From assembly GCF_000826655.1 (NCBI RefSeq), contig NZ_JXJO01000011.1, forward strand, positions 62,001 through 126,000: a stretch of 64,000 bases of DNA, given 5' to 3'. The notes under the pieces were generated by a model. It was not told where the DNA came from. It did no database searches and saw only the letters and a program-made list of their open reading frames with translations. The position numbers and the translations under genes were made by a program. Numbering within the stretch: the stretch's first letter is position 1; each line of letters begins with the position of its first letter. This DNA comes from Psychroserpens damuponensis. Its GTDB lineage: Bacteria; Bacteroidota; Bacteroidia; Flavobacteriales; Flavobacteriaceae. Below, one piece after another: positions 35,868 to 44,784 of this stretch.

Positions 35868-37889
35868 ATGAAATCAAAATTACTCTTACTAACCATTTTA
35901 GGAATTGCATTTTGCATTCCATCATTTGGGCAACCCGTAAATGATGTTGTCAGTGGTGCAATTCCAATTACACCATCTCCAGAAGGAACTGGGTGTTCTT
36001 CACCAAGTTTCTACTTAGCTTTTACTACAGATGGTACAACCGACAGTGGAGTTCAAGGGTCTTGTACTCCATCTGAAAATGATCAATTCTTTACATGGAC
36101 AGCAACACATACAGGTTTATTTTTCTCATCTGAAAGCCCAGGAGATCCTGGTATTGTAGTTTGGGACTCATCAGGAACAAATGAAATTGCATGTTCTACT
36201 ACTTTTGTAACCGAAAACGTATATGGTTGGAATATTGGTGATGAATTAATCATACAAATTTATGATTATGCATCAAATTCAGATGTCGCATTCTGTTTAG
36301 AAGCTATTAACTATTCACCTCCTCCTCCATTGCCAGTGACCTTTGATGCACAAAGCTCTGGTGCTTCAGGAAGTTATAAAATTGCCGTTGTAGATATGAA
36401 TGGAGATTTCCTTGATGATTTGGTTACAATATCTTCAAACAATGTGAATATTAGAGAACAAAATAGTGGTGGTGGTTTTACAACTAAAAACATAACAACA
36501 TCAAATGCAAATAACCTTCCATCTTGGAGTTTGGCTGCTGCTGATTACGATGGAAATGGCTATACAGATTTATTGTATGGTGGTGGAAGCGGTGTAACGT
36601 TTATGAAAGCGAATAGTACTGGTACTGGTTTTACTGAAATCTCTGGTCCTGAAGATATTTTTTCTCAACGTTCAAACTTTTCAGATATAAATAATGACGG
36701 TAATCTTGATGCTTTTGTGTGTCATGATGTTGCACCTAATGTTTACTATATCAATGATGGAAGTGGAAACCTTTCATATTACCAATCTAACGACCCAAGT
36801 GCTCCTTATGAATTAGGAAATTATTCTTCAGGTGGAGATTATGGCTCTATTTGGATAGATTATGATAATGATAGAGATTTAGATTTATTTATAGCTAAAT
36901 GCGGTGGAGAAGTCGCTCGTCGTACCAATGTCATGTATACAAATGATGGTAATGGAAACTATACTGAAAACGCTGCCGCAATTGGGTTAGCAGATCCAAT
37001 GCAAACTTGGTCTGCAGCTTGGGGAGATTTTGATAGTGATGGTGATATGGACGTTTTTGTAGGAGCTAGTGCTGGTGATCATAAACTTATGAGAAATGAT
37101 AATGGTATATTTGTAGATACAACAACAGGATCTGGAGTAAGTGCATTAACTAGTAACTCAACAGAAACTGTAACTTTTGATTTTGATAATGACGGTCATT
37201 TAGATTTAGTGTCTGGCAATAATATTTTATTTGGAAATGGAGACATGACGTTTAATGTCTATACTAGTGTTTTTCCTGGTTCTGGTTCATATGGAGATTT
37301 AAATGACGATGGTTATATTGATTCATTTAACTCAGGTTCAATATATCTTAACAATGCCGAAAGCAATAACAACTGGATCAAAATACACACAATAGGAACG
37401 GTTAGTAATATTAATGGTATTGGTGCACGTGTTGAAGTTCATACACCCTCAGGTATTAAAATTAGAGACGTTAAAAGTGGTGACGGATTTAGATATATGA
37501 ATTCCCTAAACACACACGTAGGTATTGGTTCTGACACTACAATTAACAGTGTAGTAGTATATTGGCCATCTGGTGTAATTGATACTATTAATAATCCAAC
37601 AATTAATGGTGCTTTAGAAATTATTGAAGGAGACACATTAAGCTTAGAAAACTCTCTAACTAATGATTTGGTGATATACCCTAATCCTGCAAAAGATGTT
37701 TTAAATTTTAGTTCTTTAGAGCTAAATGAAAACATGATGTTTACCATTTTTGACATCACGGGAAAAAGAGTCATGAATTCTAAACTATTAGATACAACAA
37801 TTGATATTTCAAAATTAACTCCAGGTAACTATATCCTTAGATTTGTTTCAGGCTCTTCAATAAAAAGTCAAAAATTTATCAAATACTAA
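35868..37889 (+). CDS. FG-GAP/VCBS repeat protein with ASPIC/UnbV domain and T9SS type A tail
   Basis: A secreted 673-residue protein. Signal peptide ~1-21 (ending SFGQ). An N-terminal beta module (~22-150) contains CSSPSFYLAF. FG-GAP repeats of a calcium-binding propeller follow: DMNGDFLDDLV, DYDGNGYTDLLYG, DINNDGNLDAFVC, DYDNDRDLDLF, DFDSDGDMDVF, DFDNDGHLDLV. An ASPIC/UnbV domain is recognised by NWIKIHTIG, GIGARVEVHTPSG and VYWPSGVIDT. A type A T9SS sorting domain ends in IYPNPAKDVLNFSS and IKSQKFIKY. It is probably a cell-surface or secreted protein of unknown ligand. Its neighbour downstream is a close paralogue. Confidence 0.88.
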   Translation: MKSKLLLLTILGIAFCIPSFGQPVNDVVSGAIPITPSPEGTGCSSPSFYLAFTTDGTTDSGVQGSCTPSENDQFFTWTATHTGLFFSSESPGDPGIVVWDSSGTNEIACSTTFVTENVYGWNIGDELIIQIYDYASNSDVAFCLEAINYSPPPPLPVTFDAQSSGASGSYKIAVVDMNGDFLDDLVTISSNNVNIREQNSGGGFTTKNITTSNANNLPSWSLAAADYDGNGYTDLLYGGGSGVTFMKANSTGTGFTEISGPEDIFSQRSNFSDINNDGNLDAFVCHDVAPNVYYINDGSGNLSYYQSNDPSAPYELGNYSSGGDYGSIWIDYDNDRDLDLFIAKCGGEVARRTNVMYTNDGNGNYTENAAAIGLADPMQTWSAAWGDFDSDGDMDVFVGASAGDHKLMRNDNGIFVDTTTGSGVSALTSNSTETVTFDFDNDGHLDLVSGNNILFGNGDMTFNVYTSVFPGSGSYGDLNDDGYIDSFNSGSIYLNNAESNNNWIKIHTIGTVSNINGIGARVEVHTPSGIKIRDVKSGDGFRYMNSLNTHVGIGSDTTINSVVVYWPSGVIDTINNPTINGALEIIEGDTLSLENSLTNDLVIYPNPAKDVLNFSSLELNENMMFTIFDITGKRVMNSKLLDTTIDISKLTPGNYILRFVSGSSIKSQKFIKY

Positions 37890-37894
37890 ATATT

Positions 37895-37928
37895 AGAGCC
37901 TCTAAGTTAACAATTTAGAGGCTTTTTT
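37895..37928 (+). terminator. Terminator between the two FG-GAP/ASPIC genes
   Basis: AGCCTCTAA at 37897-37905 pairs with TTAGAGGCT at 37915-37923, followed by TTTTT. The AGCCTCTA arm recurs in the terminator after the second paralogue, as if the whole gene-plus-terminator cassette was duplicated. Confidence 0.85.
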
Positions 37929-37958
37929 ATTACTTTTATCAACTATAATCAATCAACT

Positions 37959-40373
37959 ATGAAAAAAATTACACTTATACTATTTCTATGTAGTGCTTTT
38001 TGGGGCTTTTCACAAACCTTAAATCAACCAGCAAATTGGCCTAATTCAAATTGGACAATCACTGGTAATTATTTAACATCTACAGATGTATTTGAAGCAA
38101 ATCCTACAATAAGTGCTAATTTTTCATATGATGATGATGATGCACAAAATGGTCACAATGATGATATTGCCGCAGAATCTCCAATTATAGATTTAACAGC
38201 TGCTTTTAATGCTAATGAAACCTGGATTTCTGTAAGTTCTAATTACGTTTTTAATGATATTGGAGAAACTTTATCCGTACAATATTGGGATGCTGATATC
38301 GCATCATGGGTAATATGGGGAGATGAATTATCTGGTACGCAAGATCCACCTACTAATAATTTTTGTTCTGGATTACATGACGTTTATAATTCAACAGCTT
38401 TAAATATCTCTTCATTTTCATCAAATCAACTAAGCAATTTTAAATATCGAATTTCTTACGATGATAACGATATTTGGGGATGGGGTTTTTGTTTTAACTC
38501 TCCAACTATTGCTTCGCAAATTCCACCTGCGTGTCCTAACATCTCAAACCTTAGTGTCGCTGATATAAATACAAATGCTGCCAATGTTTATTGGCTTCCA
38601 GGAGATACCGAAACGAGCTGGGAAATCGTTGTACAAAATCCTGGTTCTGGATTACCTTCTGGATCGGGAACTCCTACATCTTCTAATAATCCTTATTTGC
38701 TTTCTGGTTTAAATTCATCTACAGCTTATGAGGTGTATGTAAGAGGTTATTGTGGTGGTACAGATTACAGTAACTGGATTGGACCATTAACTTTTACAAC
38801 ATTAGTAGATGCACGTGTTAACTTTTCAACACAAAACATGTCAATTGGAAATTACGATTTAACAGTTGTAGATATGAATGGTGACCATTTAGATGATATT
38901 GTTTCTGCATCTTCAACTAATGTTAATGTACACTATCAACTAGCAACTGGAGGTTTTAATGAAGTTAATATCCCTACACCAAACGCAGATTATTTACCTG
39001 GATGGAGTATGGCTGCAGCAGATTATGACAGAAATGGTCAAACCGATTTATTATATGGTGCTGGTAGTGGAGTTACTTTCATGAAATCAAACAGTGATGG
39101 AACTGGTTTTACTCAATCATCTACAACAGAATATGTGTTTTCTCAACGCTCAAACTTTATAGACATTAACAATGATGGTCATTTAGATGCTTTTGTTTGC
39201 CATGATGTTGCACCAAATGTTTACTTCATAAATGATGGTAATGGTGATTTAACATACTACCAATCTAGCGTTACACCAAACGCTCCTGTAAATTTAGGAG
39301 ATTATGCGTCTGGTGGAAATTATGGATCTATTTGGATTGATTATGACAATGATAGAGATATGGATATGTTTATTGCTAAATGTGGTGGTGAAACAAACAG
39401 GAGAAGAAATATTATGCTTACCAATAATGGCGATGGCACCTATACAGAAAATTCAGCAATTTTACAGTTAGATGACCCAATGCAAACGTGGTCTTCATCT
39501 TGGGGAGATTATGATAATGATGGCGACATGGATTTATTTGTAGGTGCAAGTTCTGGTAATCATAAATTAATGAGAAATGATGGCAATGGTGTATTCTTTG
39601 ATGTAACAGCTGGTGCAGGTGTTAGTGGAGCACCAACAGGTCATGAAAATGTAAGCTATGACATCGATAATGATGGCTACCTAGACATTCTTTGTAATGG
39701 TACTATTCTCTACGGAAAAGGTGATTTAACATTTGAAGATTCTGATGACAATCAATTAAACTATAAAAACGGATCTTTTGGTGATTTAAATAGTGATGGT
39801 TTTATAGATGCCTATTACAACGGTACAATTTATTGGAACCTTACCACACCTAATAATTGGATTACAATTAATACTGTAGGTGTCATTAGTAATATTGATG
39901 GTATTGGAGCTCGTGTAGAACTTACTACAAGCAACGGTACACAAATTAGAGATGTTAGAAGTGGAGAAGGTTTTGAATTCATGAGTACTTTAAATACACA
40001 CTTCGGAATTGGCACTGAAACAGAAATTGATCATATCACAATTTATTGGCCATCTGGTGTAATAGACATTATTACAGATCCTGCCATTAACACACCTCTT
40101 GAAGTTGTTGAAGGTGCAACCCTTACTTTAGAAAACTCTTTTGTAAATGACCTTGTAATTTATCCTAATCCTACAGTAAATGAATTAAATATCTCAAGTA
40201 CTGAAGACTTACAAGATGCAATCTATACAATTTTTGACATCAATGGTAGACGAATCATGAATTCTAAATTAAACCAAAATACAATTGATGTAAGTGCTCT
40301 TAATACAGGTCATTATATTATAAGAATCGTATCAGGAAACAAAATTAAAAGTCAGAAGTTTATAAAAAAGTAA
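37959..40373 (+). CDS. FG-GAP/ASPIC protein with fibronectin III domain and T9SS type A tail (paralogue)
   Basis: A secreted 804-residue protein. Signal peptide ~1-19 (ending GFSQ). Residues ~20-195 are a beta-rich Cys-containing domain not shared with the first copy. Residues ~196-280 are a fibronectin type III module (SNLSVADINTNAANVYWLPG, YEVYVRGYCGGTDYSNW). From ~290 it is closely related to the upstream protein: DMNGDHLDDIV, FVCHDVAPNVYFINDG, AKCGGETNRR, DDPMQTWSSSWGDYD, GASSGNHKLMRND. It then has the ASPIC domain and a type A tail (VIYPNPTVNELNIS, IKSQKFIKK). The N-terminal difference suggests different binding specificities. Its own terminator follows. Confidence 0.88.
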   Translation: MKKITLILFLCSAFWGFSQTLNQPANWPNSNWTITGNYLTSTDVFEANPTISANFSYDDDDAQNGHNDDIAAESPIIDLTAAFNANETWISVSSNYVFNDIGETLSVQYWDADIASWVIWGDELSGTQDPPTNNFCSGLHDVYNSTALNISSFSSNQLSNFKYRISYDDNDIWGWGFCFNSPTIASQIPPACPNISNLSVADINTNAANVYWLPGDTETSWEIVVQNPGSGLPSGSGTPTSSNNPYLLSGLNSSTAYEVYVRGYCGGTDYSNWIGPLTFTTLVDARVNFSTQNMSIGNYDLTVVDMNGDHLDDIVSASSTNVNVHYQLATGGFNEVNIPTPNADYLPGWSMAAADYDRNGQTDLLYGAGSGVTFMKSNSDGTGFTQSSTTEYVFSQRSNFIDINNDGHLDAFVCHDVAPNVYFINDGNGDLTYYQSSVTPNAPVNLGDYASGGNYGSIWIDYDNDRDMDMFIAKCGGETNRRRNIMLTNNGDGTYTENSAILQLDDPMQTWSSSWGDYDNDGDMDLFVGASSGNHKLMRNDGNGVFFDVTAGAGVSGAPTGHENVSYDIDNDGYLDILCNGTILYGKGDLTFEDSDDNQLNYKNGSFGDLNSDGFIDAYYNGTIYWNLTTPNNWITINTVGVISNIDGIGARVELTTSNGTQIRDVRSGEGFEFMSTLNTHFGIGTETEIDHITIYWPSGVIDIITDPAINTPLEVVEGATLTLENSFVNDLVIYPNPTVNELNISSTEDLQDAIYTIFDINGRRIMNSKLNQNTIDVSALNTGHYIIRIVSGNKIKSQKFIKK

Positions 40374-40391
40374 ACTTCTTAACAATATCCT

Positions 40392-40428
40392 AAAAAAGCC
40401 TCTACATGAACTAGTAGAGGCTTTTTTG
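40392..40428 (+). terminator. Terminator after the second FG-GAP/ASPIC gene
   Basis: A 14-base arm ending AAAGCCTCTAC (40392-40405) pairs with GTAGAGGCTTTTTT (40414-40427). It is nearly the same core as the terminator at 37897. Confidence 0.9.
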
Positions 40429-40465
40429 TTTATTTTTGGTAGAACAACTAATCATACCATACATT

Positions 40466-42634
40466 ATGAAAAACATTTCATTAGTAATACTAGCCATTCT
40501 AGCGCTTAGTGCCTGTAAAGAAGAAGCTAAAGAACAAAAACAAGATATTGTGGTCAATTATCCTGAAACTAAAAAAGTAGATACAATTACCAATTACTTC
40601 GGAACAGAAGTTAAAGATCCTTACCGTTGGCTTGAAGACGATAAAAGTAGCGAAACTGAAGATTGGGTTAAAGCTCAAAACGTGTCTACCTATGGCTATT
40701 TAGATAATATTCCATACCGTGAAGAATTAAAAGAACGTTTATCAAAACTCTGGAATTACGAAAAAGTAGGTTCACCATTTAAAGAAGGAGACTATACCTA
40801 TTTCTACAAAAATGATGGTTTACAAAACCAATATGTTATTTATCGCTATAAAACAGGAGAAGATCCTAAAACAGCCGAAGTTTTCTTAGATCCAAACACC
40901 TTTAACGATGAAGGCACCATCTCTCTTGGAGGCGCAAGTTTTTCAAAAGATGGCAAAACCTTGGCGTATGCTATTTCCGAAGGAGGAAGTGATTGGAGAA
41001 AAATTCTCATCATGGATACCGAAACTAAAAAGATTGTAGAAGACACCTTAATCGATGTTAAATTTAGTGGTATGTCATGGTATAAAAATGAAGGGTTTTA
41101 CTACTCTAGTTATGACAAACCAAAAGGCAGCGAACTATCTGCTAAAACAGATCAACACAAATTATACTACCATAAATTAGGAACATCTCAAAAAGATGAT
41201 CCTGTCATTTTTGGCGGTACAGCTGCTCAAAAACACCGTTATGTAGGCGGTAGAGTTTCCGAAGATAATAAATACCTCGTGATAACTGCTAGTGTTTCAA
41301 CATCTGGAAACAAGCTGTTTATTAAGGACCTTGAAAAACCAAATAGTTCTTTAATAACAGTAGTAGATCACACCAATAGTGACACATATCCAATTGAAAA
41401 TGTTGGTAGCAAACTATATTTAGTAACCAATCTCAATGCTCCTAATAAAAAAATTGTAACGGTAGACGCCTCCAATCCAACTCCAGAAAACTGGGTAGAT
41501 TTCATCCCAGAAACTAAAAATGTACTAAGTCCATCAACAGGTGGTGGCTATTTCTTTGCAGAATATATGGTAGATGCAGTTTCTAAGGTTATGCAATATG
41601 ATTACGACGGAAAATTAGTAAGAGAAGTAGAACTTCCTGGTGTGGGTAGCGCTGGAGGTTTTGGTGCTAAAAAAGAAGATACAGAATTATTTTATTCATT
41701 TACAAACTATGTAACTCCTGGTAGTATTTATAAATATGATATTAAAACTGGAGCTTCAAAGGTATTTGTAAAACCAGAAATAGATTTCAATCCTGAAGAT
41801 TATGAAAGTAAACAAGTATTCTATGCCTCTAAAGACGGTACAAAAGTACCAATGATTATAACGCATAAAAAGGGATTAGAACTTGATGGTAAAAACCCAA
41901 CCATACTATATGGATATGGTGGTTTCAATGTGAGTTTAACACCGTCGTTTAGCATCGCAAATGCGGTTTGGATGGAGCAAGGTGGTATTTATGCAGTTCC
42001 AAACCTAAGAGGTGGTGGAGAATATGGTAAAGCTTGGCATGATGCAGGAACACAATTAAAAAAACAAAACGTTTTTGATGATTTCATTGCAGCCGCCGAA
42101 TATTTAATTGCTAAAAACTACACATCTAGTGATTATTTAGCCATTAGAGGTGGATCAAATGGAGGTCTATTAGTTGGTGCTACAATGACACAACGTCCAG
42201 ATTTGATGAAGGTAGCCATACCGGCAGTTGGTGTTTTAGACATGCTACGTTACCATACATTTACAGCTGGTGCAGGATGGGCTTACGACTATGGTACTGC
42301 AGATGATAATAAAGAAATGTTTGAATACCTCAAAGGCTATTCTCCAGTACATAATGTAAAAGAAGGTGTGCAATATCCTGCAACCTTAGTCACTACAGGA
42401 GATCATGATGATCGTGTTGTACCAGCGCATAGTTTTAAATTTGCAGCAGAGTTACAAGACAAGCAAACAGGTAACAACCCAACACTAATTCGTATTGAAA
42501 CAGATGCAGGTCATGGAGCAGGAACTCCTGTATCTAAAACTATCGAGCAATATGCCGATATTTTTGGATTCACGCTTTTCAATATGGGGTTTGAAGTACT
42601 CCCAAGTGATACTAAAGAAAAAGTAAAAGGCTAA
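40466..42634 (+). CDS. Prolyl oligopeptidase family serine peptidase (S9A), lipoprotein
   Basis: A 722-residue lipoprotein starting at ATG 40466 (the frame opens at 40436, which lacks a signal). The lipobox is LALSAC with KEEAKE after it. The S9A propeller domain is N-terminal ([20 protein letters not shown] is the family's opening). The catalytic domain follows with [13 protein letters not shown], Ser564 in [12 protein letters not shown], the acid within D646-H-D-D649 ([15 protein letters not shown]), and His683 in DAGHGAG. It cleaves after proline in short peptides, here in the periplasm or on the surface. It is separated from the ASPIC gene by a terminator and so is transcribed alone. Confidence 0.93.
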   Translation: MKNISLVILAILALSACKEEAKEQKQDIVVNYPETKKVDTITNYFGTEVKDPYRWLEDDKSSETEDWVKAQNVSTYGYLDNIPYREELKERLSKLWNYEKVGSPFKEGDYTYFYKNDGLQNQYVIYRYKTGEDPKTAEVFLDPNTFNDEGTISLGGASFSKDGKTLAYAISEGGSDWRKILIMDTETKKIVEDTLIDVKFSGMSWYKNEGFYYSSYDKPKGSELSAKTDQHKLYYHKLGTSQKDDPVIFGGTAAQKHRYVGGRVSEDNKYLVITASVSTSGNKLFIKDLEKPNSSLITVVDHTNSDTYPIENVGSKLYLVTNLNAPNKKIVTVDASNPTPENWVDFIPETKNVLSPSTGGGYFFAEYMVDAVSKVMQYDYDGKLVREVELPGVGSAGGFGAKKEDTELFYSFTNYVTPGSIYKYDIKTGASKVFVKPEIDFNPEDYESKQVFYASKDGTKVPMIITHKKGLELDGKNPTILYGYGGFNVSLTPSFSIANAVWMEQGGIYAVPNLRGGGEYGKAWHDAGTQLKKQNVFDDFIAAAEYLIAKNYTSSDYLAIRGGSNGGLLVGATMTQRPDLMKVAIPAVGVLDMLRYHTFTAGAGWAYDYGTADDNKEMFEYLKGYSPVHNVKEGVQYPATLVTTGDHDDRVVPAHSFKFAAELQDKQTGNNPTLIRIETDAGHGAGTPVSKTIEQYADIFGFTLFNMGFEVLPSDTKEKVKG

Positions 42635-42653
42635 AATTCACTATATATATTTT

Positions 42654-42685
42654 AAAGTCGCTCTATTAAAGAGCGACTTTTTTTA
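42654..42685 (+). terminator. Terminator after the prolyl oligopeptidase gene
   Basis: AAAGTCGCTCT (42654-42664) pairs with AGAGCGACTTT (42670-42680) around a five-base loop, then a T tract. Confidence 0.92.
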
Positions 42686-42703
42686 TAGTATTTTTACAAC
42701 ACT

Positions 42704-43618
42704 ATGCTTAACGTAAAAAACCTCACATTTTCTTATAATAAAACCACCATTTTAAAAGCCTTAACTTTTAATGTAGCTCAAGGTGAAAACCTAGCAATTA
42801 TTGGCGAAAGCGGTTCGGGTAAAAGCACGCTTTTAAAAGTGTTGTATGGTGAATTTGATCTTAACTTCGGAAATATCTACTGGAAAGATACTGAAATCCT
42901 TGGTCCAAAACATAATCTTGTAGTAGGTTACGATTTTATGAAATACGTGGCTCAAGAATTTGATCTCATGCCATTTATTTCGGTAGAAGAAAATATCGGC
43001 AAGTTCCTCTCCAATTTTTTTCCCAACGAAAAGAAAAAACGAACAGCAGAATTATTAGATGTTGTAGAACTCACACCTTTTGCAAAAACAAAAGTTAAAA
43101 CGCTTTCTGGCGGACAAAAACAACGTGTAGCATTAGCGAGAGCTTTAGCCAAACAACCCGAAATTATATTATTAGACGAACCTTTTAGTCATATTGATAA
43201 TTTTAAAAAACAATCGCTTAGACGTAATGTTTTTAAATATCTTAAAGACAAAAACATCACGTGTATCGTCGCCACTCATGACAATAATGACGTTCTTGGC
43301 TTTGCAGATAATATGATACTTCTCAATGAAAATAAAATAGAAATTTATAATACACCTCAAGCGCTATACAACAATCCAAAAACACCCTTAATTGCATCAT
43401 TTTTTGGAGAATTTAATATTATAAATAACAACATTGTATATGCAAATCAATTACAAGTTGTTGATAATTCAAATTTAAACGCAACTGTAATTAAAAGTTA
43501 TTTTAAAGGAAATTATCATTTAGTTGAAGCCATTTTAAATGAACAAAAAGTACTTTTTGAAAGTGAAAATCGTCTCGAAAAAGATGAGAATGTATACCTA
43601 GAAATACGTAAAAAGTAA
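42704..43618 (+). CDS. ABC transporter ATP-binding protein
   Basis: A 304-residue cytoplasmic ATPase. Walker A is GESGSGKSTLLKVL, the Q-loop is YVAQEFDLMPF, the signature LSGGQKQRVALARALA, Walker B IILLDEPFSH, and the H-loop VATHDNND. The C-terminal ~80 residues (ASFFGEFNIINNNIVY) resemble a TOBE-like regulatory tail of PotA/CysA-type importers. No membrane or binding-protein component is adjacent, so its partner is encoded elsewhere or it works as an orphan. Substrate unknown. Confidence 0.88.
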   Translation: MLNVKNLTFSYNKTTILKALTFNVAQGENLAIIGESGSGKSTLLKVLYGEFDLNFGNIYWKDTEILGPKHNLVVGYDFMKYVAQEFDLMPFISVEENIGKFLSNFFPNEKKKRTAELLDVVELTPFAKTKVKTLSGGQKQRVALARALAKQPEIILLDEPFSHIDNFKKQSLRRNVFKYLKDKNITCIVATHDNNDVLGFADNMILLNENKIEIYNTPQALYNNPKTPLIASFFGEFNIINNNIVYANQLQVVDNSNLNATVIKSYFKGNYHLVEAILNEQKVLFESENRLEKDENVYLEIRKK

Positions 43619-43704
43619 AATTTAAAACACTAATATTTGCTTTTTTAAAAAAAATATAATACTTCGTATTATGTAAGCTGATTTTCTAAAAAACAAAAAA
43701 TAAA

Positions 43705-43737
43705 TTTTGAAAAGTCAAAAATAAATGTAAATCTTTG
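43705..43737 (+). promoter_or_regulatory. Bacteroidota-type promoter of the small unit
   Basis: TTTTG at 43705-43709, a 20-base spacer, then AATCTTTG at 43730-43737 (consensus TAnnTTTG, with the first T replaced by A). It has the same spacing as the OmpA promoter at 268-300. Predicted transcription start is near 43744. Confidence 0.6.
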
Positions 43738-43828
43738 CAACGCAGCAACATAAAAACAATTGGTCACTAAGTGTAGTTAGAGTGCAACCAAAACACAGTA
43801 AAAGAAGTAGAATTAAAAATTAAAACAC

Positions 43829-43903
43829 ATGAGTTTATTTGTAACATATCAAAACAATCCAAAAGGAATATCGCCTTTTGTGATGCTTCGCGATTATCGT
43901 TAG
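43829..43903 (+). CDS. Possible 24-residue peptide (leader-like)
   Basis: ATG at 43829 after an A-rich tract, stop TAG at 43901-43903. The peptide starts MSLFVTYQNN and ends FVMLRDYR. It lies 25 bases before the terminator stem, the classic spacing of attenuator leader peptides. No run of a single regulatory amino acid is present, although Arg codons flank the last residues, so the sensed signal is unclear. Function not recognised. Confidence 0.35.
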   Translation: MSLFVTYQNNPKGISPFVMLRDYR

Positions 43904-43927
43904 ATAAACTTTATAAAATTATAAATG

Positions 43928-43969
43928 AAAAATCCGAAGCCACTTAAAAACTGTTTCGGATTTTTTTTT
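43928..43969 (+). terminator. Terminator of the small unit
   Basis: AATCCGAA (43931-43938) pairs with TTCGGATT (43955-43962). It is preceded by A5 and followed by a run of T, with a loop of about 16 bases. Confidence 0.85.
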
Positions 43970-43971
43970 AA

Positions 43972-44125
43972 ATCCTGAATGTATTTCAGGATCTCATCCT
44001 TAACCACACCGGTTCAACCTCCTCCAAAACAGGTATTACAAAGTTGAGTGAATTTGTCACCTCGAGCAAAGTTGAGAGGTTTCACATTCTTTAAAATTAA
44101 TTATCTCCTGAAAATAATTTCAGGA
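43972..44125. repeat. Cluster of short intergenic repeats (CCTGAA hairpins and CTCGAGCAAAGT word)
   Basis: ATCCTGAA...TTTCAGGAT at 43972-43992 and TCCTGAAA...TTTCAGGA at 44106-44125 are paired hairpins of one type. Between them, CTCGAGCAAAGTTGAGAG lies at 44061-44078. A half copy (ATCCTGAAAGGTATTTCA) is at 45472-45489. Such words are common intergenic debris in flavobacterial genomes (from memory). Confidence 0.55.
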
Positions 44126-44143
44126 TAAAAAAAATAAAATATA

Positions 44144-44692
44144 ATGGACACGAATTTGTTAAACAACTACGTGTTAAAAGCCATAGATGCTTATCCATAC
44201 GAATTAGAAGAAACCGTAGAAAATCTAAACTACGCACTGTCATACGAGAGTAATAACGTTTATGCCTTATACCTCATGGGACGATTACAAGCAGAGCAGT
44301 TTGGAGATTACGAGAAAGCCAAATACTATTTTGCTGAGGCATTAGCAAATAAAATGGATTTTATAAAAGTCTATCCAACGTATATTTTGGTCTTAATCTG
44401 GAACCACGATTTCAACGAAGCGCAAAAACTAATAGATTTTGCACTTACCGTCAAAGCCGTACAAAAAGGAGAACTTTTAGTTTTACAAGCGCAACTTTTT
44501 GAATGCCAAGAAACGTATAAAAAAGCATTAAAAACTTTTAAAAAAGCAAAGTTGTTTGTTTACAATAACAGTTTTAGTTCGTTTATAGATTCTGAAATAG
44601 AACGCATAAACCACAAATTAAAACCAAATAAAACAAAGGCTTCCAAATCTAAAAAGAAGAAAAAAAGGAAGCATAAAAAGAAGAAAAAATAA
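44144..44692 (+). CDS. TPR-like protein with lysine-rich C-terminal tail
   Basis: A 182-residue cytoplasmic protein. Helical pairs of TPR type are visible at ~20-60 (AIDAYPYELEETVENLNYALSYESNN, YALYLMGRLQAEQFGDYEKAKYYFAEAL) and ~90-145 (NEAQKLIDFAL, ETYKKALKTFKKAKLF). The last ~20 residues are almost all Lys/Arg/Ser (KPNKTKASKSKKKK and onward), suggesting binding to nucleic acid or another polyanion (inference). It lies upstream of the phosphoesterase gene with a 92-base gap containing a small hairpin. Function unknown. Confidence 0.65.
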   Translation: MDTNLLNNYVLKAIDAYPYELEETVENLNYALSYESNNVYALYLMGRLQAEQFGDYEKAKYYFAEALANKMDFIKVYPTYILVLIWNHDFNEAQKLIDFALTVKAVQKGELLVLQAQLFECQETYKKALKTFKKAKLFVYNNSFSSFIDSEIERINHKLKPNKTKASKSKKKKKRKHKKKKK

Positions 44693-44784
44693 TCAACCTA
44701 CGAGATTAGTTGCTAAACCAAGTCAAAGCAAAAACCTTGTAAGTTTAAATAAAGAGATTCCCACTTTCATGGGAAATAGAAAAC

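Larger units (their letters stand above)
43744..43969 (+). ncRNA. Candidate ~225-nt transcript with stem-loop, mini-ORF and terminator
   Basis: The transcript would begin just after the promoter. It forms a stem TTGGT-CACT (43760-43768) with AGTG-CA-ACCAA (43781-43791). It carries the 24-codon ORF at 43829-43903 and ends at a strong terminator. It could be an attenuator leader, a small RNA, or a mini-gene. I do not recognise a known riboswitch or RNA family in it. Confidence 0.4.
43619..44143. other. Gene-poor region with an RNA-like unit and dispersed hairpins
   Basis: 525 bases between the ABC ATPase and the TPR gene. The left part holds a 7-bp palindrome at 43656-43672, then a promoter, hairpin, 24-codon ORF and terminator (43705-43969). 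The right part holds TCCTGAA/TTCAGGA hairpins (43972-43992, 44106-44125) and a CTCGAGCAAAGTTGAGAG repeat word (44061-44078). Confidence 0.7.

Noticed and set aside
43656-43672. ATAATAC-TTC-GTATTAT palindrome reminiscent of a recombinase site
   Set aside because: It has some likeness to lox arms, but the arms are only 7 bp and no recombinase or second copy is present; likely a small hairpin.
44630-44692. A-rich tract in the TPR gene as a possible frameshift site or terminator
   Set aside because: It encodes the lysine tail; there is no stem beside it, and the stop follows in frame.
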